From Oscillospiraceae bacterium (lineage in GTDB: Bacteria; Bacillota; Clostridia; Oscillospirales; Acutalibacteraceae): a stretch of DNA of 7,391 nucleotides. The stretch covers positions 1 to 7,391 of the forward strand of contig JAISII010000050.1 of assembly GCA_031262125.1 (NCBI GenBank), written 5' to 3'. The translations under genes and the position numbers were made by a program. Of the stretch, positions 1-5,821 are shown in pieces; position 1 is the stretch's first letter, and each line of letters begins with the position of its first letter. The notes below the pieces were generated by a model, which ran no database searches, had not been told where the DNA came from, and saw nothing but the letters and a program-made list of their open reading frames with translations.

Positions 1-716
1 TCTATCACTCGCCTGCCCGAGTCGTCCCCAGCCTTCATTGCCTCAAAAGCGGTTGCCCCGGTAACACGGTTAAGGTCGCCGTTGCACAGCTTATACATAT
101 AAGAAAAGTCGGGTTTTTCTGCTAAAATAGCATCCTTCGTCATTGCAATCAAGCCGGTGGCAGAGGCATAAGCTTCCCAGCAGCCCTTGCGTCCGCAGGT
201 GCACTCTTTGCCGTCTTTAACAATAACCATATGCCCCATCTCGGCACCGGCAAAATTAGACCCGCTGTAAATCTTGCCGTCGATAACAATGCCCGCACCA
301 ACGCCCGTGCCAAGGGTAATTACAATAGCGTTTTTTGTGCCTTTTGCGGCACCTGCCAAATATTCGCCATAGGCCGCAGCGTTTGCATCGTTTTCTACGG
401 TAACTTTCTTGTTAACACGCTCCTGCATCATTTTTACAATTTCCCAATTGTGAAAAAACAGGTTGTTACTGTACTCAATAACGCCGGTTTGCGGGTTAAC
501 CGCACCGGGTACTCCGATTCCGATAGATTCAATATCGTCCAAGGTTACCTTTGCACGCTCGCAAACCTTGGCGATTAGTGATGCCATACTGTCGCAAATG
601 TCGCTCTCGGGGCGTGGCACAGCCGTTTTGCACTCGGCTCTTGCCAAAATTTTATAACTGTCGTTCACAACTCCGGCAACAATATTTGTGCCGCCCAAAT
701 CCACACCTATTCTCAT
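1..716 (-). CDS. glcK: ROK-family glucokinase, N-terminal part (runs off left edge)
   Basis: This is the first 238 codons of a sugar kinase of the ROK family, which in Firmicutes usually phosphorylates glucose with ATP in the cytoplasm. The nucleotide-binding motif VDLGGTN lies at residues 5-11. The acidic catalytic motif ENDANAAA starts at 108, making D110 the expected catalytic base. A second phosphate-binding motif, LGTGVGAG, is at 135-142. The zinc site is complete: H162 in AEMGHM plus C172, C174 and C179 in the signature CTCGRKGCWE. Full-length relatives are about 310-320 residues, so roughly the last 75-80 are missing. The start is fixed by AGGAG at 731-727, ten bases upstream. The upstream gene ends 44 bases away with no terminator between them, so co-transcription with that surface protein is likely. 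Substrate is inferred from the family; other ROK hexose kinases are possible. Confidence 0.93.
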   Translation of the reverse strand, partial: MRIGVDLGGTNIVAGVVNDSYKILARAECKTAVPRPESDICDSMASLIAKVCERAKVTLDDIESIGIGVPGAVNPQTGVIEYSNNLFFHNWEIVKMMQERVNKKVTVENDANAAAYGEYLAGAAKGTKNAIVITLGTGVGAGIVIDGKIYSGSNFAGAEMGHMVIVKDGKECTCGRKGCWEAYASATGLIAMTKDAILAEKPDFSYMYKLCNGDLNRVTGATAFEAMKAGDDSGRRVI

Positions 717-760
717 TTTAGATGTACTCCTATAATTTTTAAATTTAAGTCAATTCTTTT

Positions 761-1429
761 TTACGCCCGTTTTTTAAAAGAAGCTATTGTAAAAATGCCC
801 ACAAAAGCAGCTGCTATAGCAAGCATTACAAACGGCAAATCGTTGGCGGCTGTATCTACCGGGGTTTTTTCTGCCAATTTTTTGGCGGGCACTTGGTTGT
901 CCTTGCCCACGTTGTCGGGGTCAATCTCTACTCCGCTGCTGTTTTTTTGAACAACCGGGTGCACCGTTTTTGCATTGGTTTTCCAACGTGCCACAAAACA
1001 AGTTTTTGCAGAATCCACGGGGTTTTCTACTTTAGAACCGTCGCACTGTGCAGTGTCGCCAATGCAGTCGGCAACAAGGTTAAGGTCATATGTCTGAAAA
1101 CCAATGTTAGAGCAGAAAATTACCGCATATGTTTTGGTCGAGTCAAACCCGCCCTCCAGCGTTGCAAGCTGGTTGTCCAATAGCGAAATATCATACGACC
1201 ATAAGCCGTCGCCTTCGTTTGTGCAAACTTCATTTTTGCTTTGCCACGTAAAGAATCCATCGCCGCCTTGTTCCCAAATATGGCAAAAGACCGCCTTGGT
1301 ATTCGTCCAATCTGCAGGGAGTTTAAAATAGATTTTCCCTTTCTCGGCAGCGGTTGCCGAAAATGTGCCGACAAAACAGCAGCTTAATAAAATTAGTGCC
1401 GCCAACAGCACCGATAATGTTTTTTTCAT
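761..1429 (-). CDS. Secreted membrane-anchored protein with CBM26-like domain (short paralogue)
   Basis: A 222-residue surface protein. Residues 1-28 form a signal peptide (KK, hydrophobic stretch, then SATAAE, a likely signal peptidase I site). A beta-rich domain at about 31-162 begins GKIYFKLPADW and contains HIWEQGGDGFFTWQ, EGDGLWSYDI, YAVIFCSNIGFQTYDL, DCIGDTAQCDG and ENPVDSAKTCFVARWK. The aromatic-rich pattern resembles family 26 starch-binding modules; this is recognised by eye and not verified. A short polar linker leads to a transmembrane helix at about 198-217 and a KKRA tail. No LPxTG motif is present, so the anchor is probably the helix itself. C17 after LLS loosely resembles a lipobox, so a lipoprotein is a less likely alternative. 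It is a clear paralogue of the 1924-2790 product, and the glucokinase gene follows 44 bases later. The start has only a weak AAAGGG site at 1444-1439, and I found no convincing promoter. Confidence 0.85.
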   Translation of the reverse strand: MKKTLSVLLAALILLSCCFVGTFSATAAEKGKIYFKLPADWTNTKAVFCHIWEQGGDGFFTWQSKNEVCTNEGDGLWSYDISLLDNQLATLEGGFDSTKTYAVIFCSNIGFQTYDLNLVADCIGDTAQCDGSKVENPVDSAKTCFVARWKTNAKTVHPVVQKNSSGVEIDPDNVGKDNQVPAKKLAEKTPVDTAANDLPFVMLAIAAAFVGIFTIASFKKRA

Positions 1430-1500
1430 AGTTATATACCCTTTCGGTTGATAGCATTATTAACCACCCAGTCTCGTCGCAACACGCCCTTTTGAGCTTG

Positions 1501-1588
1501 TTTTTGCACTTTGTGCAAAAAGCTACGCTTTGCGGTTGGCTGCTCCTCTTTGCAAAATGAAACATTTTGCAAGCAGCGGCTACGCCGC
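1501..1588. repeat. Three consecutive short-loop hairpins
   Basis: Three perfect inverted repeats with 3-base loops follow one another. They are TTTTTGCAC-TTT-GTGCAAAAA (1501-1521), TTGCAAAATG-AAA-CATTTTGCAA (1550-1572) and GCGGC-TAC-GCCGC (1576-1588). Stems are 9, 10 and 5 base pairs. They sit inside the candidate MITE-like block, upstream of the 761-1429 gene. On the minus strand the first could be transcribed as leader RNA of that gene. Confidence 0.75.
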
Positions 1589-1592
1589 AATA

Positions 1593-1627
1593 TCTTGCAT
1601 CTTGTCTCTTGCTTCTTGCTCCTTGAA
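1593..1627. repeat. Five 7-base tandem repeats, consensus TCTTGCT
   Basis: Five adjoining heptamers read TCTTGCA, TCTTGTC, TCTTGCT, TCTTGCT and CCTTGAA. The TTG core and the spacing are kept in all five. The array lies between the hairpin cluster and the inner inverted repeat of the candidate element. It may be an internal variable part of that element; no protein explains it. Confidence 0.7.
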
Positions 1628-1727
1628 GCGGAGGGGAATGTTTCCGCTCTCCGAGACAATGGGCTGGTCGGTTGGTTTTTGGGCTTTGCTTTTTGTGGTT
1701 TGCCGATAGTCTATTGTTTGTGCTAAT

Positions 1728-1845
1728 ATTCCCCTCCGAGGAGGGGTGGCTGCTCCCTAAGAAAAAAACAATATTATTTTTTATTAAAAATCTAAAAAAA
1801 TAAAAATATTTTTAGATTGTGCAGAGCAGACGGGGTGGTTTATGA
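1728..1845 (+). repeat. Right-hand repeat unit with nested stems
   Basis: The unit starts ATTCCCCTCC and ends GACGGGGTGGTTTATGA. CCCCTCC (1731-1737) pairs with GGAGGGG (1740-1746), with only a 2-base gap, so a real fold would open some of these pairs. CTGCTC (1750-1755) pairs with GAGCAG (1824-1829). Inside that arm, AATCTAAAAA (1789-1798) pairs with TTTTTAGATT (1809-1818). The interior is almost pure A/T, unlike the G/C-rich ends. It could form a long branched stem in DNA or RNA. No gene or promoter was recognised in it. Confidence 0.5.
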
Positions 1846-1866
1846 ACAAAATCTTCCGCAAAGACA

Positions 1867-1891
1867 AAAGGGCAGACATAGTCCGCCCTTT
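1867..1891 (-). terminator. Intrinsic terminator of the 1924-2790 gene
   Basis: AAAGGGC (1867-1873) pairs with GCCCTTT (1885-1891). After one mismatch, GAC pairs with GTC around an ATA loop. Read on the minus strand, the stem is followed by TTTTGTCTTT. It begins 33 bases after the stop codon of the leftward gene. A smaller stem, GACCG/CGGTC (1900-1918), lies between stop and terminator. Confidence 0.75.
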
Positions 1892-1923
1892 AATATCCGG
1901 ACCGATTTAAAACCGGTCATAAA

Positions 1924-2790
1924 TTATTTCTTAGATTTTTTGCGAGTGAACATTACAACGCAAACACCTGTAATAACCAATGCCAAAGAAACAAAGATAA
2001 TGCCTTGCTCTGCACCTGTGTCGTTAGTGCCGTTGCCGCTGTCGCTGTCAACAACTTCGCCGCCGCTAACTTTTTCGCCGGTTTCGGGATTTGTAACAAT
2101 CGGAGTAGTTACAACGGGTTTTTGGGGTTTTTTGTAATTGGCAGGGGTAAATTCGTTCCAGTTGTCAATGCCATAATATTGATTTTTGCTCAAACCTTCG
2201 GGGTCAAGCAATGTGCCGTCCGAACCATCATCTGTACTACCAAACTGAATAACAGCATGGCAACGGGGATAGTTATTTGTCCATCTTGCAACCTTTGTTG
2301 TTTTAGTGCTGTCAACAGGGTTTTCTGCATCAATGTCTGTAAGGTAAATTGTGTCGCCAAGGCAATCGGTGTCAAAAGTAAGGTCAAAAGACTGTACCTT
2401 AGTTGTCAAATCATAAACAATTATGGCGTATTTTTGCCCTACAAGCAAACCTTTTTTATAAAATGCAGAGGGGCTGCTTTTTATCATTTGTGCGATGTCG
2501 TAAGAAACTGTACCATCTCCATTATTTGTGTGGTAGGCTTCTTTAAATCCACCCCAACCAAATGCAGCACCGCCTGTGCTGCCGCCTTCAGTTGACGAAA
2601 TTGTAAAAATGTGGAACGCTGTAGATTTTGAGTTTGCTAAAACTCCGGAGAGTTTAAATTTAATTACACCTTCTGTAACATAGGTTGCTCCTGCAGCTGC
2701 TTCGTCAGTCTCGGCAGCGAATGCGGGAATAACTGCCATTGAAGCTATCATCAGAACAGCGATAGCTAAACATAATGCTTTTTTGAACAT
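1924..2790 (-). CDS. Secreted membrane-anchored protein with CBM26-like domain (long paralogue)
   Basis: A 288-residue surface protein of unknown exact role. A signal peptide spans 1-26, with an AFAAE cleavage site. The domain at about 41-183 opens GVIKFKLSGVLANSKSTAFH and carries NNGDGTVSYDI, YAIIVYDL, QSFDLTFDTDCLGDT and ENPVDSTKTTKVARW. It matches the 761-1429 product motif for motif, so the two are paralogues. The fold resembles a family 26 starch-binding module by eye; glucan binding is an inference. A Pro/Thr-rich linker (about 216-235) and an acidic Gly/Asp/Ser stretch (236-262) lead to a transmembrane helix (about 264-281) and the tail TRKKSKK. NDTGAEQG before the helix looks like a degenerate sorting signal but is not LPxTG. 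A perfect AGGAGG site at 2803-2798 sets the start. A near-consensus promoter with a 17-base spacer and a 5'-end hairpin lie upstream, and an intrinsic terminator lies downstream, suggesting strong, separately controlled expression. Confidence 0.87.
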   Translation of the reverse strand: MFKKALCLAIAVLMIASMAVIPAFAAETDEAAAGATYVTEGVIKFKLSGVLANSKSTAFHIFTISSTEGGSTGGAAFGWGGFKEAYHTNNGDGTVSYDIAQMIKSSPSAFYKKGLLVGQKYAIIVYDLTTKVQSFDLTFDTDCLGDTIYLTDIDAENPVDSTKTTKVARWTNNYPRCHAVIQFGSTDDGSDGTLLDPEGLSKNQYYGIDNWNEFTPANYKKPQKPVVTTPIVTNPETGEKVSGGEVVDSDSGNGTNDTGAEQGIIFVSLALVITGVCVVMFTRKKSKK

Positions 2791-2827
2791 AATAGTTCCT
2801 CCTAAATTGTTCGTTAATTATTTTTTT

Positions 2828-2842
2828 AGGGCAAACTGCCCT
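2828..2842 (-). promoter_or_regulatory. 5'-end hairpin in the leader of the 1924-2790 gene
   Basis: AGGGCA-AAC-TGCCCT is a perfect 6-base-pair stem with a 3-base loop. It starts only a few bases after the predicted transcription start (about 2847). On the minus strand a run of seven A follows, so it is not a terminator for this gene. Its place at the very 5' end suits an mRNA-stabilising stem. Confidence 0.5.
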
Positions 2843-2852
2843 TTGTGTATTG

Positions 2853-2881
2853 ATTATACTATATTCCGCAAAGAAATTCAA
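2853..2881 (-). promoter_or_regulatory. Sigma-A type promoter for the 1924-2790 gene
   Basis: Read on the minus strand, TTGAAT (2881-2876) and TATAAT (2858-2853) are separated by exactly 17 bases. The predicted start near 2847 gives a leader of about 57 bases ending in an AGGAGG ribosome site. Confidence 0.8.
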
Positions 2882-2962
2882 GCCTAATTACCAAATTTTA
2901 TATTGTGTATCTTGCACAATGTTTAAACCCGTTTTTTGTGCAATAGTACCAAATGGTTAACA

Positions 2963-3940
2963 TTACGTGAACTTACGCTTCTTCAAAAATATCATCAACG
3001 CCAAAAAAACCGAAGCAAAAACCAAAACACACAACACCACCACCCACGAACCGGGACTGATGTTGGCACTAAAAATTGCAAATAAATCAAAATTGGTTGC
3101 GGTTGTGTTGGGCGGGGTGGTTTGAATCTTTTTTGCAGTTGTATTCGGTGTTGTTTCTGCAATTGTTGTTAGAGGTAGGGTAGCAACGGTCGCCGCCGCC
3201 TGATAGTGTGGGTGCTGAACCGCCGTAGCCGTTAAATCGCTCGAATGTGCAAAGCTCTGCAGTTCTATGCTGTTGTCGGCATATGTTGTGCCGCCATAGG
3301 TGTGCAGTTTGGAAATTTCGAGGTACAGCTCAATCTCTCTCAGCGGGATGTCAATAACATCAAACACCGCATTAACTAATATGTTTGCACGGGTAAAATC
3401 ATACCCGTTGGGTACAAATTCGGTGGTTGTTGCCGTATTGTCGGGGGAGGTTATATCGTCATCGTCAGCCGTTGTTGAGGTTGTGTCAGAGCCGGTGGTC
3501 GCCGGAGAAGTCGGGTTTTCATAAATCGCACTAAAAACAATTTGGTTTTGTTTAGAAGTATCATAAATAAAGTCGCCGCCTTCGGCACTAATGCCGGGAA
3601 AAGTTACCTGACGCAGCTTTAACACTTTGTCGTTATAATGCAAAATGCCCTGTATTATTTCGGCGAACTGCGGAAGTGTTATTTCGTAAGAATAGGTTAT
3701 AATATCGCCTTGGTGTATCTCTTGCCCGTTAAGCATACCTTTGGTGGGAAGTGTTACGGTTGTTGCAGCAGAACCCGTGCCGCTTTGGTTTGAGGTTATA
3801 TTCGCCCCCGAACTTGCTGCGGGCTGTGTTGTTGCAGGTTTTGGCGTTTGCTTTTCTAAATAAAAACTGCCGAAGCTCGCCGCCGTAAGCACGCCCAAAA
3901 AGGCAATAGCCAAACACAGGCTTATTATTTTATATTTCAT
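2963..3940 (-). CDS. Membrane-anchored surface protein with cohesin-like domain
   Basis: A 325-residue protein built for the cell surface. A signal peptide or N-terminal helix spans about 1-23. A Ser/Thr/Ala-rich linker (34-66) follows, then a beta-sandwich-like core (about 70-240), a second Thr/Pro-rich linker (250-283), a transmembrane helix (about 298-319) and the tail KKRKFT. The core has the cohesin-type pattern: QGDIITYSYEITLP at the first strands, ILHYNDKVLKLRQVTFPGI, and later ILVNAVFDVID. A Thr/Asp-rich insert at about 144-175 (including TTSTTADDDDITSPD) interrupts it. A cohesin would bind dockerin-bearing enzymes; here that is a guess from pattern, and a plain Ig-like adhesion domain is equally possible. 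It has its own promoter. The ribosome site is only AAGGGA about 12 bases upstream. No clear terminator separates it from the next surface gene 172 bases on, so read-through is possible. Confidence 0.8.
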   Translation of the reverse strand: MKYKIISLCLAIAFLGVLTAASFGSFYLEKQTPKPATTQPAASSGANITSNQSGTGSAATTVTLPTKGMLNGQEIHQGDIITYSYEITLPQFAEIIQGILHYNDKVLKLRQVTFPGISAEGGDFIYDTSKQNQIVFSAIYENPTSPATTGSDTTSTTADDDDITSPDNTATTTEFVPNGYDFTRANILVNAVFDVIDIPLREIELYLEISKLHTYGGTTYADNSIELQSFAHSSDLTATAVQHPHYQAAATVATLPLTTIAETTPNTTAKKIQTTPPNTTATNFDLFAIFSANISPGSWVVVLCVLVFASVFLALMIFLKKRKFT

Positions 3941-3987
3941 TCTTTTAGTTTTCCCTTTTAAATGCTTATACTAAATATACGCTTACT

Positions 3988-4016
3988 ATTATATAAGATT
4001 TTTCATAATAAATCAA
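3988..4016 (-). promoter_or_regulatory. Sigma-A type promoter for the 2963-3940 gene
   Basis: On the minus strand TTGATT (4016-4011) and TATAAT (3993-3988) are separated by 17 bases. The start would be near 3982, giving a leader of about 40 bases. It is divergent from the promoter of the mecA-like gene, with the two -35 boxes about 60 bases apart. Confidence 0.8.
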
Positions 4017-4075
4017 GAGCGGCTTTTTGCAAATGCTTTTAAGTGGTTTTACGGCAAATTTCCAATATTTTTATA

Positions 4076-4104
4076 TTGCAAAAACACCGCATACGGCATA
4101 TTAT
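4076..4104 (+). promoter_or_regulatory. Probable promoter of the mecA-like gene
   Basis: TTGCAA (4076-4081) and TATTAT (4099-4104) are separated by 17 bases. The -35 box overlaps a small hairpin, CAATAT-TTTT-ATATTG (4063-4078). The perfect 12-base palindrome TATATTAATATA (4102-4113) overlaps the -10 end. Other AT-rich -10 choices are possible nearby. Confidence 0.5.
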
Positions 4105-4164
4105 ATTAATATATATAAAGATATTGGGGCAACGCTTTTATGCTTGCTATAACGGGAGAAAACA

Positions 4165-4743
4165 ATGATTATAGAACAGCTTGACAGGCACAAGGTTCTT
4201 ATTTCTCTTTGCAACAGAGATATGGATGACTTTGCTTTAAATTTTGATGATATGAGCTTTGCCGACCCTCATGCAAAAAAAATACTTTTGCGGCTGCTTA
4301 CCCTTGCCTGCCGCAAAGCAGGTATAGAAACAAAAAACAAACGCTTGGTCGTTGAGGCATTACCCCACGATTTAGGCTGCCTTATTCTTATGACGCTTGA
4401 AAGTACAGCAAAAACGTCGCCGAAGGTTTACAGGCTAAAACAAGCTGCAACCGATTATTGCTTTGCTTTTGAAAATTCGGAAGATTTTTTTGAATCGGTT
4501 AAAATGCTATATGAATCCGGTAGCGATTATATCGAAACCTCTGCAATTGCCATGGACGGCAAATTTTATTTGATTCTTACGGCATTTAAGCTGCCAAAAA
4601 ACATTGTCGCAATTTTGCGGGAGTTTGGCAGCCAAACAGGCTTTAACTCTATGTTTAAGGCAAAGCTGTTTGAGGCAGGAACCCTGCTTGCGGGCAAAAA
4701 TGCAATAACACAAATAGGCAAAGCTTTTGCCAAAAAAAAATAA
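4165..4743 (+). CDS. mecA: MecA-family adaptor protein for ClpC
   Basis: A 192-residue cytoplasmic adaptor. In Firmicutes, MecA/YpbH proteins deliver substrates to the ClpC unfoldase of the ClpCP protease and activate ClpC assembly; in Bacillus the classic target is the competence factor ComK. The N-terminal domain (1-80) fits the substrate-binding half: MIIEQLDRHKVLISL, an acidic stretch around 20-35, a helix ending near 53, then LVVEALPHDLGCLILMTLE. The C-terminal domain (about 95-188) fits the ClpC-binding half: FAFENSEDFFESVKML, GKFYLILTAF, ILREFG, and the family-like end AGTLLAGKNAITQIGKAF. The linker between halves is short, and the protein is slightly shorter than Bacillus MecA (about 218). 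GGGAG at 4154-4158 sets the start. It stands alone after a divergent promoter, with no obvious hairpin terminator after it. The local target is unknown. Confidence 0.85.
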   Translation: MIIEQLDRHKVLISLCNRDMDDFALNFDDMSFADPHAKKILLRLLTLACRKAGIETKNKRLVVEALPHDLGCLILMTLESTAKTSPKVYRLKQAATDYCFAFENSEDFFESVKMLYESGSDYIETSAIAMDGKFYLILTAFKLPKNIVAILREFGSQTGFNSMFKAKLFEAGTLLAGKNAITQIGKAFAKKK

Positions 4744-4789
4744 TTAAGTTAATTTTCTTTTTCGACATTATTCTTTGTGTTTAATATAG

Positions 4790-4795
4790 TATAAT
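4790..4795 (+). promoter_or_regulatory. Possible -10 box for the degV-like gene
   Basis: A perfect TATAAT sits 54 bases before the chosen start, in the same ATATAG context as the promoter at 2853-2881. The -35 region at a 17-base spacing (ATTATT, 4767-4772) is poor, and TCGACA (4762-4767) is 22 bases away, too far. Activity is uncertain, and the gene could instead be read through from mecA. Confidence 0.4.
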
Positions 4796-4833
4796 AAAAC
4801 CGTTAAATTTATTTTGAAATTCAAATTAATTTT

Positions 4834-4838
4834 AGAGG
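4834..4838 (+). promoter_or_regulatory. Ribosome binding site deciding the degV start
   Basis: AGAGG lies 11 bases before ATG 4850. A TTG codon at 4814 in the same frame would add 12 residues (including LILEVLFF) that place this site inside the gene and precede the usual family N-terminus. ATG 4850 is therefore preferred. Confidence 0.6.
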
Positions 4839-4849
4839 TTTTATTTTTT

Positions 4850-5722
4850 ATGAAAGAATATATTATAGTAGCAGAATCCACTTCCGATATGCCCGAATAT
4901 CTTGTAAAAGAGCTTGGCGTTGTTATTTTGCCAATGACCTTTTTGGTTGATGGTGAAGAATACGCCGACACGCCCGACCACAAAAGTATGCCCCTGCGTG
5001 AGTTTTATGAAAAGCAAAAAAACGGTGCAAAGGGCGGCACATCTGCCGTTAACCCCACCGCAATAGCCGAAATTTTACGCCCGCATATGGCGGCGGGCAA
5101 GGACGTTTTATACCTTGCGTTCTCGTCGGGTTTAAGCATGACTTACGACAACGCCTTAAAAGCACAAACCGCTATGGGCAAGCAGTTCCCCGATAATAAA
5201 TTTGTTGTTATCAACACCCTTGCGGCATCGCTTGGGCAGGGTATGCTGGTGCATTTGGCAGTTAAAAACCAACGTGCCGGTATGAGCCTGCAAGACAACG
5301 CCGATTTTATTGAAAAAACAAAAAATAATCTTTGCCATCTTTTTACCGTTAAAGATTTGTTTCATTTAAAGCGTGGCGGTCGGGTTTCGGGTGCGGTTGC
5401 AATTTTGGGCACTGCACTTTCAATCAAGCCGGTTTTGCACGTAGACAACGATGGCAAACTTGTACCTCTTTGCAAAGTGCGTGGGCGTACACAATCGCTT
5501 GACAAATTGGTAGATTTAGCCGCCGAGCGGGCAATTAACCCGCAAGAACAAGTTATGTTTATAAGCCATGCCGATGCCGATAAAGAGGCAGAGTATGTTA
5601 AAGCCGAGCTATTAAAGAAAGTTAAGCCGATAGATGTTATCATCGGCGAGGTTGGACCCGTTATTGGCAACCATGCAGGCAGCGGCACAATTGCATTGTT
5701 TTTAGTAGGAACAGAAAAATAA
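4850..5722 (+). CDS. DegV-family fatty-acid-binding protein
   Basis: A 290-residue cytoplasmic protein of the DegV family, the usual length. Members bind a fatty acid in a deep pocket; in Firmicutes the FakB members present exogenous fatty acid to the kinase FakA for phosphorylation and phospholipid synthesis. Family landmarks in order: IIVAESTSDMPEYL (5-18, the domain-1 opening), GGTSAVNPTAIAEIL (62-76), YLAFSSGLSMTYDNAL (88-103, ligand pocket), LKRGGRVSGAVAILG (173-187), SIKPVLHV (191-198), and the end VGPVIGNHAGSGTIALFLVG (268-287). Where many relatives have DST, this one has AEST. The start at 4850 gives the canonical N-terminus. No kinase partner lies in the window, so it may serve a fatty-acid kinase encoded elsewhere. 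A strong terminator follows 99 bases after the stop. The DegV assignment is firm; fatty-acid use here is from family knowledge. Confidence 0.92.
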   Translation: MKEYIIVAESTSDMPEYLVKELGVVILPMTFLVDGEEYADTPDHKSMPLREFYEKQKNGAKGGTSAVNPTAIAEILRPHMAAGKDVLYLAFSSGLSMTYDNALKAQTAMGKQFPDNKFVVINTLAASLGQGMLVHLAVKNQRAGMSLQDNADFIEKTKNNLCHLFTVKDLFHLKRGGRVSGAVAILGTALSIKPVLHVDNDGKLVPLCKVRGRTQSLDKLVDLAAERAINPQEQVMFISHADADKEAEYVKAELLKKVKPIDVIIGEVGPVIGNHAGSGTIALFLVGTEK

Positions 5723-5821
5723 TTTTTTGTGCGTTGTTTTTGCATTGTGCGTTTTAATGCACTTTACCCTTGGCAATTATTTTTAGATTTCTCCTCATTT
5801 TACTGTTAATTTTCTCAAGGG

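Larger units (their letters stand above)
1457..1845. mobile_element. Candidate MITE-like element, or two related elements in inverted orientation
   Basis: This intergenic block between the two paralogues is bounded by imperfect 18-base inverted repeats. TTATTAACCACCCAGTCT (1457-1474) matches the reverse complement of AGACGGGGTGGTTTATGA (1828-1845) at 15 of 18 positions. Inside is a perfect 11-base inverted repeat, CGGAGGGGAAT (1629-1639) and ATTCCCCTCCG (1728-1738). It can be read as one 389-base element, or as two elements (1457-1639 reverse, 1728-1845 forward) sharing the ends ATTCCCCTCC and GAC(G/T)GGGTGGTT. Both readings have a CTCC...GGAG hairpin just after the ATTCCCCTCC end. TTA flanks ACCACCC on the left and GGGTGGT on the right, which may be a 3-base target duplication but is weak. 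No transposase is present. Open frames across it (for example 71 codons at 1511-1726) look like no known protein. Ends of this kind recall intergenic repeats of Clostridia, from memory only. Confidence 0.5.

Noticed and set aside
231..657. Plus-strand open frames opposite the glucokinase gene
   Set aside because: The minus strand carries intact ROK motifs across the whole stretch.
732..760. TTGACT upstream of the glucokinase gene as a -35 box
   Set aside because: No -10 box lies 16-18 bases downstream; that spacing falls on the ribosome site.
1120..1659. Overlapping minus-strand open frames of 75-84 codons (1120-1374, 1323-1565, 1432-1659)
   Set aside because: They overlap a well-supported gene or the repeat block, lack ribosome sites and signal no known family.
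1511..1726. Plus-strand open frame of 71 codons in the repeat block
   Set aside because: It runs through the hairpins and heptamer array, whose structure explains the bases better; no ribosome site or protein motif.
2902..2943. Inverted repeats TTGCACA/TGTGCAA and ATTGTG/CACAAT after the 2963-3940 gene, as a terminator
   Set aside because: The stems are short, compete with each other, are AT-rich and have no T-run on the minus strand.
4734..4760. AATTAA-G-TTAATT palindrome after mecA as a terminator
   Set aside because: It contains no G-C pairs in the stem and leaves a 1-base loop, so it would not fold stably.
4814..4849. TTG start giving a longer DegV protein
   Set aside because: It adds 12 residues before the family N-terminus, and the AGAGG site points to ATG 4850.
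5362..5745. Minus-strand open frame of 127 codons opposite degV
   Set aside because: It is antisense to conserved DegV motifs and has no ribosome site.
5727..5761. Direct repeat TTGTGCGTT and stem TGCATT/AATGCA after degV
   Set aside because: Short and without a T-run; the strong terminator at 5822 explains transcript ending.
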